Positions 45,601 to 54,502 of a stretch of 64,000 nucleotides of DNA are shown in pieces. The stretch is from Evansella sp. AB-P1 (GTDB lineage Bacteria > Bacillota > Bacilli > Bacillales > Salisediminibacteriaceae): NCBI RefSeq assembly GCF_029688925.1, contig NZ_JARUKY010000001.1:404292-468291 (forward strand). Reading direction: 5' to 3'. A program made the position numbers and the translations under genes. Positions within the stretch are counted from its first letter, which is position 1. The number at the start of each line of letters is the position of its first letter. The notes beneath the pieces are model-generated. The model ran no database searches and was not told the DNA's origin. It saw nothing but the letters and a program-made list of their open reading frames with translations.

Positions 45601-47142
45601 AGCTGGATTTGTAACAACTGCCACACTTTCTTTAATAAAGTCTGCTACATTTTTTCTACCTGGGTGTAAAGCAGCTAAAGGTGCATCATGTCCTAAAGAA
45701 CGGATTGGTTCTGCTCCTTTTTCAGCCATCTGCTCAATAAGCTGAATGTGCTCTCTATCCCATCCGTTTGCAGCATAGACAGAAGGATTAATGTTCTGTT
45801 GGAACTGAATGGAATCTGCTGAAGTTGATAGTTTAGTAGATAAACGACTACCAGCATTTTCAATATTTAATTTTGTAGACATGCGATCATACACTACTTC
45901 TTGAAGCTTGTCATGCCAATAAACATCAATAACTCCTTGTTCGTTACGGATAAGCCCTACTTTTTCACCAGGAGCTAAAGGCTTAGGTTCAGATAAATAA
46001 TTGTCTGAAGTAAATAGACCTTGCTCTGATGCGAATATATAGCTTGTGTCTGTTTCAAGCATCCATACTGGACGAAGACCTAGCGCGTCTACACTAAATA
46101 CAGCTTCATCTTTATAACGTGAGATAATTCCAGCTGGACCTTGAGCAAAGTGTCCCCAAGCTTCTCTTATATAACTATATAAATCTCTTAAATGATTTGG
46201 AAACTTATTAATTTCATTTACGATTGGAGGGAACAGGACCTCTAATGCTTCAAATAGAGTTAATTCATGTCTTGAAACGAACGTATCTATTACTCTATTT
46301 AAATCCTGGGAGTCACTTCCGCCGCCATCTAATGGTACACCAAGCATATTCGCTTCGTCACGGAGTTTAGCAATTGTATTAATTTCTCCATTATGTCCAA
46401 GAATACTAAAAGGCTGAACACGGAAAAAATTTGATGATGTGTTTGTTGAATAACGATTATGTCCTAATGTTGCTGTTGATGCTACAAGAGGGTCAGCTAA
46501 GTCATTGTAGAATCTTGGTAAAATGTCTCCAGCCCCCATTACCTTGTATACAGCGTGCTCATTACTTAATGATGCTACGTGAATTGCTGTATTTTCCTCA
46601 ATTTGAACTGTTAGATCAAACAAAAGAGAAGCAAGAGATTCGGATTTTGTGTTTTTAGTTCCTATTAATGCAACTTGCCAAAAAACAGGTTCTACTTTTT
46701 TAGCGATTGGACCTAAAGCTTCTGTATTTGTTTCATTAACACTTTCGAAAATTAAGGATAAACCTTTGTCACTAAATTTCTTACGGACTTCATCTTGAAT
46801 GCTACTTGCGTCATATTCACGATCAATGAAAAAATGCCCTACTGTAAATGTTTTTTCATCAGCATAATTAGCTGAAACACCTGCAGCTTCTAACTTCTTT
46901 TTCCATAATGCTTTCGGGACGTCGATATGAATACCAACTCCATCCCCTTCTTCGTTGATGAAACCTGCTCGGTGGTTCATCTTCACTAATGCGTCAATCG
47001 TGTTGTCAATGTTTTCTTTTGTAGCCTTATTTTCTTTTTCTATAAAAGCCACAATTCCACAACTGTCATGTTCAACCTTTGTGGCACCTCTGAATGATTG
47101 GATCAGTTTGTCATGTTCTTTCTTCGTCATTTTATTGGTCAA
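42634..47142 (-). CDS. gltB: Glutamate synthase large subunit
   Basis: 1502 residues, usual GltB length. After a 27-residue propeptide the class II amidotransferase begins at Cys28 (HDSCGIVAFI), with HNGEINT and GHNRYSTNT loops. Central FMN-binding half: GEGGEIKDM, IGQGAKPGEGGHLPGSKV, SPSNNHDIYSIEDL, VGFGTLSMIAVGC. The 3Fe-4S loop is CTACRGCHLDTCHVGIA. C-terminal beta-helix begins around VRGKLDGSYRQ. Makes two glutamates from glutamine and 2-oxoglutarate. TTG 47142 nine bases after AGGAGG. No gltD (small subunit) is next to it, so electron donor comes from elsewhere. Not in this place in B. subtilis. Confidence 0.94.
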   Translation of the reverse strand: MTNKMTKKEHDKLIQSFRGATKVEHDSCGIVAFIEKENKATKENIDNTIDALVKMNHRAGFINEEGDGVGIHIDVPKALWKKKLEAAGVSANYADEKTFTVGHFFIDREYDASSIQDEVRKKFSDKGLSLIFESVNETNTEALGPIAKKVEPVFWQVALIGTKNTKSESLASLLFDLTVQIEENTAIHVASLSNEHAVYKVMGAGDILPRFYNDLADPLVASTATLGHNRYSTNTSSNFFRVQPFSILGHNGEINTIAKLRDEANMLGVPLDGGGSDSQDLNRVIDTFVSRHELTLFEALEVLFPPIVNEINKFPNHLRDLYSYIREAWGHFAQGPAGIISRYKDEAVFSVDALGLRPVWMLETDTSYIFASEQGLFTSDNYLSEPKPLAPGEKVGLIRNEQGVIDVYWHDKLQEVVYDRMSTKLNIENAGSRLSTKLSTSADSIQFQQNINPSVYAANGWDREHIQLIEQMAEKGAEPIRSLGHDAPLAALHPGRKNVADFIKESVAVVTNPAIDRDREMEHFSTRVVIGKRPSLFNKEQLKTIVQLESPLIAEGIAGKALLESYNQTTYESLLAKYKKANEAHILPMVRFENESVEEALSRLNSDSSKAIDDGKTLIVFDDHGTHSGDKYWIDPHLAISAVDQGLTHEEKRRDCSFVLRSGSIRTLHDIAVVFGLGADLIHPYVMFSTVVEEDGEPAVKLYSALNKGLEKVISTIGIHELRGYGRLFSSMGLNEEIAEKLNIVNFLGGKDLNYNFDNMKEDSIKRKEEYGNDKARPGKTFHIFPRLWKALGDLASGKADYSAFREKLAEQEEKNPISIRHLTKLKNVESNVNPEDVDVSVKNHDLPFLISSMSFGSQNETAFRAYAEAADRLNMISFNGEGGEIKDMLGKYPNTRGQQIASGRFGVNVELVNSTNLLEIKIGQGAKPGEGGHLPGSKVTDKVAAARNATTGSDLISPSNNHDIYSIEDLAQIITEIKTANDQAKVCVKVPIVPNIGTIAVGVAKAGADFITLSGFDGGTGAARVHALQHVGLPAEIGVKAAHFALLESGLRHKVEIWADGGVKSALDTIKLMLLGANRVGFGTLSMIAVGCTACRGCHLDTCHVGIATQIESEAQAKEHGLRRFVPREFDLAVQGLMNMFGAFGKELQALTASLGVKRTQDLVGRADLLEQVQGLDQMNLSELLSTLPEQDVAPFEPVPAVETESAQLALAVGAEYLDGNVEELTSSREFESVTAEQRVIGSRVACHRVRGKLDGSYRQLPEIDLRYTKGSILGNGLGAYNSDGVNIHITGGAQDGVGKTSFGGSFKILKSKGRLGQFVNGSVGKGAGYGAQKGLFIIQGNADARAGIRLSGADMIFGGRLKETLPKDRSYNVGVHANLKGFAFEYMTNGRGLVLGDPGPWICAGMTGGVVYLRHDPEMGLDDAALNSRIAKGAKVSVEPLSENGLADVTELLSLYYDELQNQGQDEEVAYIENLLKDPASHFKQVVPVKQQADPAVSTE

Positions 47143-47427
47143 CCTGACCCACCTCCTAAAAAGAATATAAGATTTTTACGGGAGAAAACCTCACATAAAA
47201 AGCCCAGATTAATCTGCAATTACAGAATAATCAGAATTACTTATAACAATAACACTTTTCATAAGATATTTCAATTAATTATACAACAAAACGGATATAA
47301 CATACAATGTGAACAATATGTGAAGTTTTGGAAAAGAATAAAAATACGTTACTGTAAACGTTTTCATTCTGTGCGTTAAAAAGGAAAGAGGAATATCCTA
47401 AGATAATCCTCATAAAATAATGTATAT

Positions 47428-48723
47428 TTATGCATTGTCCCATTTAGAAAAAACAGATTCTACTGCCTCGATTGTTTTTTGTATATCTTCTTCCGTATGT
47501 GCAATGGTAAGGAACCAAGCTTCATACTTTGAAGGGGCTAAATTTATACCGTGTTTCAACATTTCTTTGAAAAAATAAGCAAACATTTCACTGTTACTAT
47601 TTTCTGCATCCTCATAATTTCGAACATTGTGTACTCCGAAGTAGACTGTCAGAGCACCTTTTAACCTGTTTATGGAGATCGGGATATTGTATTTTTTTGC
47701 AGAAGCAATAATTCCTTTTTCAAGGATTGCTCCTAATAGTTCAAGTTTTGTATAAGTATCCTCCTGTTGAAGGACCTCTAAGCACGCAATACCAGAACGG
47801 ATGGATGCAGGATTTCCTGCCATCGTACCAGCTTGATAAGCAGGACCTAGTGGAGCTACCTGCTCCATAATTTCCTTTTTTCCTCCGTAAGCCCCAATTG
47901 GTAAGCCGCCCCCTATTATTTTTCCCAATGCAGTAATATCGGGTTCTACTCCAAGTAAGTTCTGTGCACCACCGTAATGGAAACGGAAGGCAGTGATTAC
48001 TTCATCGTAAATAACTAAAGCACCAGCTTGGTGGGTAAGATCATTAACCTGTTGTAAAAAACCAGGCTCCGGTTCTACGATACCGAAATTTCCTACAATC
48101 GGTTCAACGAGTACACCAGCGATTTGATCTCCCCAATGGTTCATCGCTTCTTGAAAGCTTTGAATATCGTTAAAGGGTACGGTTATTACCTCTTGAGCAA
48201 TGCTTTTTGGGACTCCTGCTGAATCTGGATTCCCTAGTGTTGAAGGTCCTGAGCCTGCAGCAACGAGAACAAGGTCGGAGTGTCCGTGGTAGCAGCCAGC
48301 AAATTTAATAATTTTGTCTCGTCCTGTGTATGCACGGGCAACGCGGATCGTAGTCATGACCGCTTCTGTTCCTGAGTTAACAAAACGAATTCGTTCCATA
48401 GATGGAATGGCTTCTCTAATCATCTTAGCGAACTTGTTTTCATAAATAGTAGGCGTTCCGTATAAAATTCCATCTTCAGCAGCCTCTTGAATTGCTTTTG
48501 TAATATGTGGATGTGCATGCCCAGTAATAATGGGGCCATATGCAGCTAGATAATCTATGTACTGATTGCCATCCTCATCCCAAAAGTATGCTCCCTTTGC
48601 TTTTTTCATAAAAACAGGTGACCCGCCACCTACACCTTTAAAGGAGCGAGATGGACTGTTAACGCCACCTAAAATTACTTCCGTTGCTTCATTATATAAA
48701 GTCTCAGATTTTGAAAAATTCAC
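47428..48723 (-). CDS. gsaB: Glutamate-1-semialdehyde 2,1-aminomutase, second copy type
   Basis: GTG 48723 is seven bases after GGAGGT; TTG 48738 in the site itself is unlikely. 431 residues: [13 protein letters not shown] [63 protein letters not shown] and the PLP lysine in [17 protein letters not shown]. Converts glutamate semialdehyde to 5-aminolevulinate in haem synthesis. Location between ygaE and bcp equals B. subtilis gsaB, a paralogue of hemL. Confidence 0.93.
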   Translation of the reverse strand: MNFSKSETLYNEATEVILGGVNSPSRSFKGVGGGSPVFMKKAKGAYFWDEDGNQYIDYLAAYGPIITGHAHPHITKAIQEAAEDGILYGTPTIYENKFAKMIREAIPSMERIRFVNSGTEAVMTTIRVARAYTGRDKIIKFAGCYHGHSDLVLVAAGSGPSTLGNPDSAGVPKSIAQEVITVPFNDIQSFQEAMNHWGDQIAGVLVEPIVGNFGIVEPEPGFLQQVNDLTHQAGALVIYDEVITAFRFHYGGAQNLLGVEPDITALGKIIGGGLPIGAYGGKKEIMEQVAPLGPAYQAGTMAGNPASIRSGIACLEVLQQEDTYTKLELLGAILEKGIIASAKKYNIPISINRLKGALTVYFGVHNVRNYEDAENSNSEMFAYFFKEMLKHGINLAPSKYEAWFLTIAHTEEDIQKTIEAVESVFSKWDNA

Positions 48724-48819
48724 GTAGTCTACCTCCAATTTGGTTTGTTTAATCCAAGGTTATTGTATCATTTTATCCGTCTGTATTCATGGATGGGGGG
48801 AGTTGGTCATTGAAGTGGG

Positions 48820-48946
48820 GGGCTCATAGAACGTGGAAAGTGGCTCATAGAAATGAGAAAGTGGCTCAATAGAAAGCGGAAACCTGCTCATAGAAGTCAA
48901 AAATTTGCTCATAGAACCTCGAAACCTGCTCATAGCACACGAAAAA
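48820..48946 (+). repeat. 21-bp tandem repeat array, 6 units
   Basis: Units GGCTCATAGAACGTGGAAAGT and CTGCTCATAGAAGTCAAAAAT etc., one 22-bp unit. Same core and orientation as 25223-25412. Ends 90 bases before the ABC ATPase start. Confidence 0.9.
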
Positions 48947-49035
48947 CTCCTAACTCCATCTAAAATAGTCCGTTCTTGAACTGAACAACGCCTTTAGGTA
49001 AACTATTATAGTTGTGATGTAAGGAGGGGTTGAGG

Positions 49036-50046
49036 ATGAATGTGATTGAAGTGAAGGAACTTCGTAAGGAATTTAAGTCTTACTCCAGTCGATCTGGGTT
49101 AAGTGGTGCTTTTCGTGATTTATTTACACGTAATTATAAGGTGCTCCGTGCAGTTGATGACATTTCTCTACAGGTGAAGCAAGGGGAAATGGTTGGGTAT
49201 ATCGGTGAGAATGGTGCAGGGAAATCTACTACAATAAAAATGTTAACAGGAATTCTAACTCCCACTGGTGGAGAGGTTCGAGTGAATGGAATGAATCCAC
49301 ATAAGGAACGGGAAAAGTTTGTTCAGACAATCGGGGTTGTTTTTGGTCAGAGATCTCAGCTTTGGTGGGATATAGCGGTACAAGAATCCTTTCGATTATT
49401 AAAAAAGGTATATCGAGTTTCTGATGAAGATTATGAAACTCATATGAAAGAGGTTATTGAAACCTTAGAAATTGAACCGTTATTGGATAAGCCTGTACGT
49501 AAGCTTTCCCTTGGACAACGGATGAGATGCGAGCTTGCAGCGGCACTTATTCACAATCCACCATTGTTATTTTTAGATGAACCAACGATTGGTCTCGATG
49601 TTCTTGTGAAAATGAAAATACGAGAGTTTTTAAAAAAGATCAATCAAAAGTATAAAACAACGATTCTTCTCACGACACATGACTTAGCGGATATAGAAGC
49701 GCTGTGTGATCGAGTGGTGTTATTAGATGAAGGAAAAATTATTTACGATGGTCGGTTAGACCAGTTGCAAAAAAATTGGGTGGAAGGAAAGGAAGTACGT
49801 TTTGAATTCCAACATCCGGTGGAACTGGGTTCTTTAGAGATGGTGAGTAGTCAGTTCGATGTGAAGTGGCGTCAAGGGGAAAGGAGTCATCAGTGGATCG
49901 CTATGGTAGATGGAGATGATGATACAGTTTCTAAGCTTATGAGTCAGGTAATGCTAAATCATTCCATAACAGATGTAAAAATCAATCACGTTTCTACAGA
50001 AGAAATTATTCGTAATATTTATGAAGAAGGTATGAGTCATGGGTAA
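49036..50046 (+). CDS. ABC-2 type transporter, ATP-binding subunit
   Basis: ATG 49036 is eight bases after AAGGAGG. 336 residues: Walker A GENGAGKST, Q-loop GVVFGQRSQLWWD, signature LSLGQRMRCELAAAL, Walker B LLFLDEPTIGLD, H-loop TTHDLAD. C-terminal ~90-residue extension as in drug/polysaccharide-type ATPases. Overlaps the next gene by 8 bases; operon of three. Substrate unknown. Confidence 0.92.
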   Translation: MNVIEVKELRKEFKSYSSRSGLSGAFRDLFTRNYKVLRAVDDISLQVKQGEMVGYIGENGAGKSTTIKMLTGILTPTGGEVRVNGMNPHKEREKFVQTIGVVFGQRSQLWWDIAVQESFRLLKKVYRVSDEDYETHMKEVIETLEIEPLLDKPVRKLSLGQRMRCELAAALIHNPPLLFLDEPTIGLDVLVKMKIREFLKKINQKYKTTILLTTHDLADIEALCDRVVLLDEGKIIYDGRLDQLQKNWVEGKEVRFEFQHPVELGSLEMVSSQFDVKWRQGERSHQWIAMVDGDDDTVSKLMSQVMLNHSITDVKINHVSTEEIIRNIYEEGMSHG

Positions 50047-50839
50047 CTTCTCTGTTTATGTGGAAATGATTCGCATTCGATTTTTAATGATGCTAGCATA
50101 TCGGACAAATTATTATAGTGGAATTCTCATTTACTCCATTAATATTGGGGCGTATTACTTTCTATGGCAAGCTATTTATGGATCGCAGGAATCAATTGAA
50201 GGGATGAGTGTCACACAAATGACCACGTACATAGCTGTTGCGTGGATGGCACGTGCCTTCTATTTTAATAATATTGATAGAGAGATTGCGCAGGAAATAC
50301 AAGAAGGAAAAGTAGCTATTGAAATGATTAGACCGTATAACTACCTTGGTATCAAAACGATGCAAGGCTTAGGGGAAGGACTCTTTAGACTATTATTCTT
50401 TTCTGTACCAGGAATGGTCATTATAGGGTTAGCGTTTCCTATCGATTTTTCAAATAGCATAACGGTTTGGTTGTTGTTTATTGTATCAATTATATTTAGC
50501 TTTATCGTCAATACACAGTTGAACCTATTAACGGGGATTCTTACCTTTTTCCTTCTATATAATACGGGATTAATTCGAGGGAAACGGGTAGTGATTGATT
50601 TGTTTTCTGGATTACTCCTACCAATTTCCTTTTATCCTATGTGGGCGCAAGATATTATGGGGTTTTTACCGTTTCAAGCAATTAGCTACATACCGTCTAT
50701 GATTTTTACAGAAGGCTTTACGGGAGCTGAGATTTATTCTGCATTAGGTATTCAGTTATTTTGGTGCTTCTTCTTGATCATTCCGATTCAGCTATTGTGG
50801 GTAATTGCAAAACGACAATTGATCGTGCAAGGAGGTTAA
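50039..50839 (+). CDS. ABC-2 type transporter permease 1
   Basis: 266 residues with six membrane segments; AWMARAFYFNNIDREIAQEI and GKVAIEMIRPYNYLGIKTM fit the ABC-2 permease subfamily often called YitE/DUF990-like with two different permeases. Starts inside the end of the ATPase gene (8-base overlap). Confidence 0.88.
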   Translation: MGNFSVYVEMIRIRFLMMLAYRTNYYSGILIYSINIGAYYFLWQAIYGSQESIEGMSVTQMTTYIAVAWMARAFYFNNIDREIAQEIQEGKVAIEMIRPYNYLGIKTMQGLGEGLFRLLFFSVPGMVIIGLAFPIDFSNSITVWLLFIVSIIFSFIVNTQLNLLTGILTFFLLYNTGLIRGKRVVIDLFSGLLLPISFYPMWAQDIMGFLPFQAISYIPSMIFTEGFTGAEIYSALGIQLFWCFFLIIPIQLLWVIAKRQLIVQGG

Positions 50840-50843
50840 TGGT

Positions 50844-51629
50844 GTGTTTTATTTTTCTATCTTTTTTCAATATGCTTCGCAATATTTAAAGACACGGTTA
50901 ACCTATCGAGGAGATCTCATAGTAGAGATTTTTAGTGATTTCCTATTCCAAGCGGTGAATCTAGTATTTATACTGGTTGTTTTTGGCCATACGACGTTAT
51001 TGAACGGCTGGAGTCGCGAGGAAATTATTTTTATTTATGGATTTTTCTTAGTGCCATACGCTATTTTTTCTTCCTTTTTTAACATCTGGGATTTTAATGA
51101 TCGGTATATTGTAAAGGGAGAAATGGACCGTGTGTTAACGAGACCCATTCATAGTTTGTTTCAAATTGTCATTGAACGTATGGAGCTAGAGTCTATGTTT
51201 GGGGTTGTTACTGGTCTTGTGATTATGTTTTATGCAGGTAATCAGCTTGGATTAGAATTAAGCTGGTATGATCCATTTGTTTTCCTTTTCATGGTCATTG
51301 GTGGAGCTTTCATCTATGCAGGGATATTTATTAGTCTTGCTAGTATTAGCTTTTGGTCTGACAGTAAGACAGACATTATGCCAATGATGTATAACATTGG
51401 GAACTATGGTCGCTATCCTGTTGATATTTATAATCACGTTATTCGTTTTGTATTAACTTGGATTTTGCCATTTGCCTTTGTTGGTGTTTATCCTTCTGCC
51501 TTTTTCTTAGGGCGAACGGAATGGTATGGTTATGCCTTTTTGACGCCAGTGATGGGAGTTATCTTTTTATCCATTGCAATTATTCTTTGGAATAGTGGTG
51601 TTAAAAGGTATCGGGGTGCTGGGAATTAA
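50844..51629 (+). CDS. ABC-2 type transporter permease 2
   Basis: 261 residues, six membrane segments; FNIWDFNDRYIVKGEMDRVL and TRPIHSLFQIVIE mirror the segment of permease 1, so the two are diverged paralogues forming a heterodimer. GTG 50844 after GGAGG, four bases beyond permease 1. Confidence 0.88.
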   Translation: MFYFSIFFQYASQYLKTRLTYRGDLIVEIFSDFLFQAVNLVFILVVFGHTTLLNGWSREEIIFIYGFFLVPYAIFSSFFNIWDFNDRYIVKGEMDRVLTRPIHSLFQIVIERMELESMFGVVTGLVIMFYAGNQLGLELSWYDPFVFLFMVIGGAFIYAGIFISLASISFWSDSKTDIMPMMYNIGNYGRYPVDIYNHVIRFVLTWILPFAFVGVYPSAFFLGRTEWYGYAFLTPVMGVIFLSIAIILWNSGVKRYRGAGN

Positions 51630-51700
51630 ACTTTAAAAAAATAGAGGTTCCTTGTCCTAAATCGCTTTTGTTTAACATAAGTTAAATTGAGGTGATGTAG

Positions 51701-52129
51701 GTGGGGAACCTCTTTATTTTGTTCATTATAATAGCAGCATTAACAGGGATTGTTATGAGCTTGTTTCTATTATTAAAGAATCAGCCTCCAGAAGGCCGTA
51801 GAATTTCATTACGGAATTTTATAGTATTAGTGCTCGTTTATGCAACGGTAATGACTGGCTTCGGTGCCTTATATTTAAGCTTAGAACTTTTAGGATTGTC
51901 CGTTTTATTGGAGGGGGAGGAATTAAAATACGAATCCTTTCCACACTTAGTGGAGGATGTGATGTACTTTAGTGCGGTCACCCTATTAACGGTTGGGTAC
52001 GGGGACATCATTCCTCAAGGTATTGGACGATGGATTGCCATGGTTCAGGCGTTGATTGGCTATTTGCTTCCTGCTGCATTTGTTGTCACTACTGTTTTTT
52101 ACAGAGAAACGAAGCCGGAACGTTTGTAG
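51701..52129 (+). CDS. Two-helix potassium channel (Ion_trans_2)
   Basis: 142 residues: N-terminal helix, a second hydrophobic helix, pore loop VMYFSAVTLLTVGYGDIIP with the TVGYGD selectivity filter, and a last helix. No cytoplasmic RCK domain, so ungated by nucleotide as far as seen. GTG 51701 after GAGGTG. Confidence 0.9.
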   Translation: MGNLFILFIIIAALTGIVMSLFLLLKNQPPEGRRISLRNFIVLVLVYATVMTGFGALYLSLELLGLSVLLEGEELKYESFPHLVEDVMYFSAVTLLTVGYGDIIPQGIGRWIAMVQALIGYLLPAAFVVTTVFYRETKPERL

Positions 52130-52197
52130 GTTTGGTTTCGTTTGGGTATCCTTATGGTAAAGATAATTGAATGACCATTAAAGGAGGAATCGGTAAA

Positions 52198-52668
52198 ATG
52201 ACAGTGGAAATGGGACAACAAGTACCAGATGTAAAAGTGAAGACAAATGAAGGGAAAGAGGTTAGCTTAGCTGACTATCGTGGGAAGTATGTGGTTCTTT
52301 ATTTTTACCCGAAAGATATGACACCAGGTTGCACAACGGAAGCGTGTGATTTCCGAGATAATCATGAAAGCTTCAAAGACTTGAATGCAGTCATTTTAGG
52401 GGTTAGTCCAGACCCAGTAGCAAGGCATGAGAAATTTATAGACAAGCATGATCTTCCATTTGAATTGCTAGCAGATGAAGAAAAGGAACTTGCGGAAGCC
52501 TTTGGTGTTTGGAAGCTTAAGAAGAACTTTGGGAAGGAATATATGGGTATTGAACGGTCCACCTTTGTTATTGATCCAGATGGGAAGGTAATGAAAGAGT
52601 GGAGAAAAGTGAAAGTAAAGGGACATGTAGAGGAAGCGTTGGAGTTTTTACGAGAAAGTGTGAAGTAA
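52198..52668 (+). CDS. bcp: Thioredoxin-dependent thiol peroxidase Bcp
   Basis: ATG 52198 about ten bases after AAAGGAGG; earlier frame to 52171 overlaps the site. 156 residues. PGCTTEACDFRD has peroxidatic Cys45 and resolving Cys50. EYMGIERSTFVIDPDGKV near the end is typical. Reduces hydroperoxides. Equals B. subtilis ygaF by position, upstream of perR region. Confidence 0.93.
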   Translation: MTVEMGQQVPDVKVKTNEGKEVSLADYRGKYVVLYFYPKDMTPGCTTEACDFRDNHESFKDLNAVILGVSPDPVARHEKFIDKHDLPFELLADEEKELAEAFGVWKLKKNFGKEYMGIERSTFVIDPDGKVMKEWRKVKVKGHVEEALEFLRESVK

Positions 52669-52749
52669 GTAAGTAAGTTAGTTTGGAAATGATTAAGGTG
52701 AAAAAACGATATTACCATACTATCCGTAGTGAGGTAAGGCACAAAAGAA

Positions 52750-52783
52750 GGGCGACTGACTGCTTAAAACAGTTCAGTCGCAC
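52750..52783. terminator. Terminator between bcp and convergent lipoprotein genes
   Basis: GCGACTGA and TCAGTCGC with extra CTG/CAG pairing inside; T-tract short. Serves bcp and the minus-strand operon ending at 52830. Confidence 0.65.
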
Positions 52784-52829
52784 TTTAAAGGTTAGCGTTT
52801 CTTAAGTAATTTTGCCGTTTTTTCATATT

Positions 52830-53618
52830 TTAGTCAACCGTTGTAAAATTTTCTTCTAAATAAGATGAAACATCATCCCAGGCTGTAGAACGTAACAATT
52901 CTCCTGATTCATCAATAACAAGGAATGTAGGATACTCTTCGATATTTAAAGGTTTCAAATAATAGCTTGTATACTCATCGTTTGCAATACTAGACAAGTA
53001 GAGTGGGGAATCTCTTGTAGAATACTGATCTAGCTTTTGTTGGTATTCATCGTATAGATCCCAATCATAATCCATATAATCTTCTACTATCATAAGGATG
53101 GTTAAAAATTCGTTATTAAATGGCAAGACCATGGAAATGAAATCTTCGTATGTAAATGGGGGAATACGTATTTTTTCAGCCGTGTACATTGGTAATAAAC
53201 GCTGCTCAAAAGTAATGTATTCATCTCTATCAACGGAGATTATTTGTTCAAATTTTTCCACTGTTTTTACGTCTATACGTTGGGTAACACCAATGTGGAA
53301 CCACATCTCGTCGGCCATGTCATGTAAATCTAGCTCTGCTCCGGTTTCTTCCATTAGAAAAACTGTGTCCTTTGTCAGTAACACTCTATAAGCTTCTACG
53401 TCATAATCCTGTATGTCATAGTCGTAATAATAATCACTTTTCAACTCATTTCCACCGAGAGTGTCTTCAACAAAAATCGTTAAAAAATCAGAATCCTCCA
53501 TATAAAAATTCCCTAGATTTATCCCAGTAAAATCATAAGTGTCCTCATCTTCCGTCTCGTCGTTACATCCTACTAAAAAAATAGTGAAGGCAAACAATAA
53601 TAACATTATCTTTTTCAT
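52830..53618 (-). CDS. Paralogous lipoprotein 3 of 3, thioredoxin-like C-terminus
   Basis: Lipoprotein signal MKKIMLLLFAFTIFLVGC from ATG 53618. 262 residues: acidic start, YDFTGINLGNFY, FLTIFVEDTLGGNEL, YRVLLTKDTVFLMEETGAEL, LPMYTAEKIRIPP and the last part YPTFLVIDESGELLRST, SYLEENF, which looks like the end of a thioredoxin fold with no CxxC. About 25 bases after gene 2. Function unknown; third gene of a minus-strand operon. Confidence 0.82.
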   Translation of the reverse strand: MKKIMLLLFAFTIFLVGCNDETEDEDTYDFTGINLGNFYMEDSDFLTIFVEDTLGGNELKSDYYYDYDIQDYDVEAYRVLLTKDTVFLMEETGAELDLHDMADEMWFHIGVTQRIDVKTVEKFEQIISVDRDEYITFEQRLLPMYTAEKIRIPPFTYEDFISMVLPFNNEFLTILMIVEDYMDYDWDLYDEYQQKLDQYSTRDSPLYLSSIANDEYTSYYLKPLNIEEYPTFLVIDESGELLRSTAWDDVSSYLEENFTTVD

Positions 53619-53668
53619 CGTATTTTCTTTTTCTCCTGTCATTGGAATGTATAAAGATGTTTTAAACC

Positions 53669-54478
53669 TTAATTATCTACTATGTTATTGTCTTCAAGAA
53701 ATTTAATCGCTTTCTCCCATTCGTAAAAATGCTCTACTGAAGAATCGGACAGAATTAAAAACAATGGATAATGTATGTATTCTTCAGGTGGATTAAATGT
53801 TTCGAAATAACCACTGTCGAAGGTAAAAAAATGAATAGGTTGTATTCCTGACCCTGAATCATTTATCTCCTTCAAGTAGTCATTATAATACATGTTGAAT
53901 TGTTGCTCATCACTGCTCCCAGATTCAAATATACCGATCAATGTGTACTGATTTCCAAAGTGTCTAAACCGATATAAAAAATCTTGAAATTGAAGAGGAT
54001 AAATCCTTACTTCTTCTGCTGTATAAATAGGTAATAATTGATGATCATAAAGAATGTAGTCATTACGGTTGCTACTTGTTTCATTGGAAAAGGGTTCTTC
54101 TACTTTAATAGAAATTTCCCGTCCATTTCCAGTAAAAAGAGAGACGATGTTATCGTTATAACGGGTTAATTCTAGAGCTTCATCCTCTCTAATAATCATG
54201 TCTATTTCTTCTTCTGTTTCGTCTAAAATGATTCTTGTATCTTCAGTTAATAAAACTCGGTACGCTTCCACTTCATATGTATCTCGATTGAAACTTTGCT
54301 GATCAAAGGGGCCAATTTCAGTCCCCATGAAATTATCTTCCACAAAAACGGTCACTAGATTTTCCATGTGACTGATACCTAGGCTTCGGCCATTGAAATC
54401 ATATTCATCTTCATTAGTAGTTTCACAGCCTATTAGGAAAAAATAAACTAGGGAAACTAGTAATAATCGTTTTGTCAT
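53669..54478 (-). CDS. Paralogous lipoprotein 2 of 3
   Basis: ATG 54478 after AGAGGAG. 269 residues with lipoprotein signal (RLLLVSLVYFFLIGC). Shares the block YDFNGRSLGISHM, LVTVFVEDNFMGTEIGP, YRVLLTEDTRIILDETEEE, QLLPIYTAEEVRIYPL and ending YPLFLILSDSSVEHFYEW. Closer to gene 1 than to gene 3. Function unknown. Confidence 0.82.
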   Translation of the reverse strand: MTKRLLLVSLVYFFLIGCETTNEDEYDFNGRSLGISHMENLVTVFVEDNFMGTEIGPFDQQSFNRDTYEVEAYRVLLTEDTRIILDETEEEIDMIIREDEALELTRYNDNIVSLFTGNGREISIKVEEPFSNETSSNRNDYILYDHQLLPIYTAEEVRIYPLQFQDFLYRFRHFGNQYTLIGIFESGSSDEQQFNMYYNDYLKEINDSGSGIQPIHFFTFDSGYFETFNPPEEYIHYPLFLILSDSSVEHFYEWEKAIKFLEDNNIVDN

Positions 54479-54502
54479 TCAAATGTCTCCTCTTTGGTAC
54501 AA

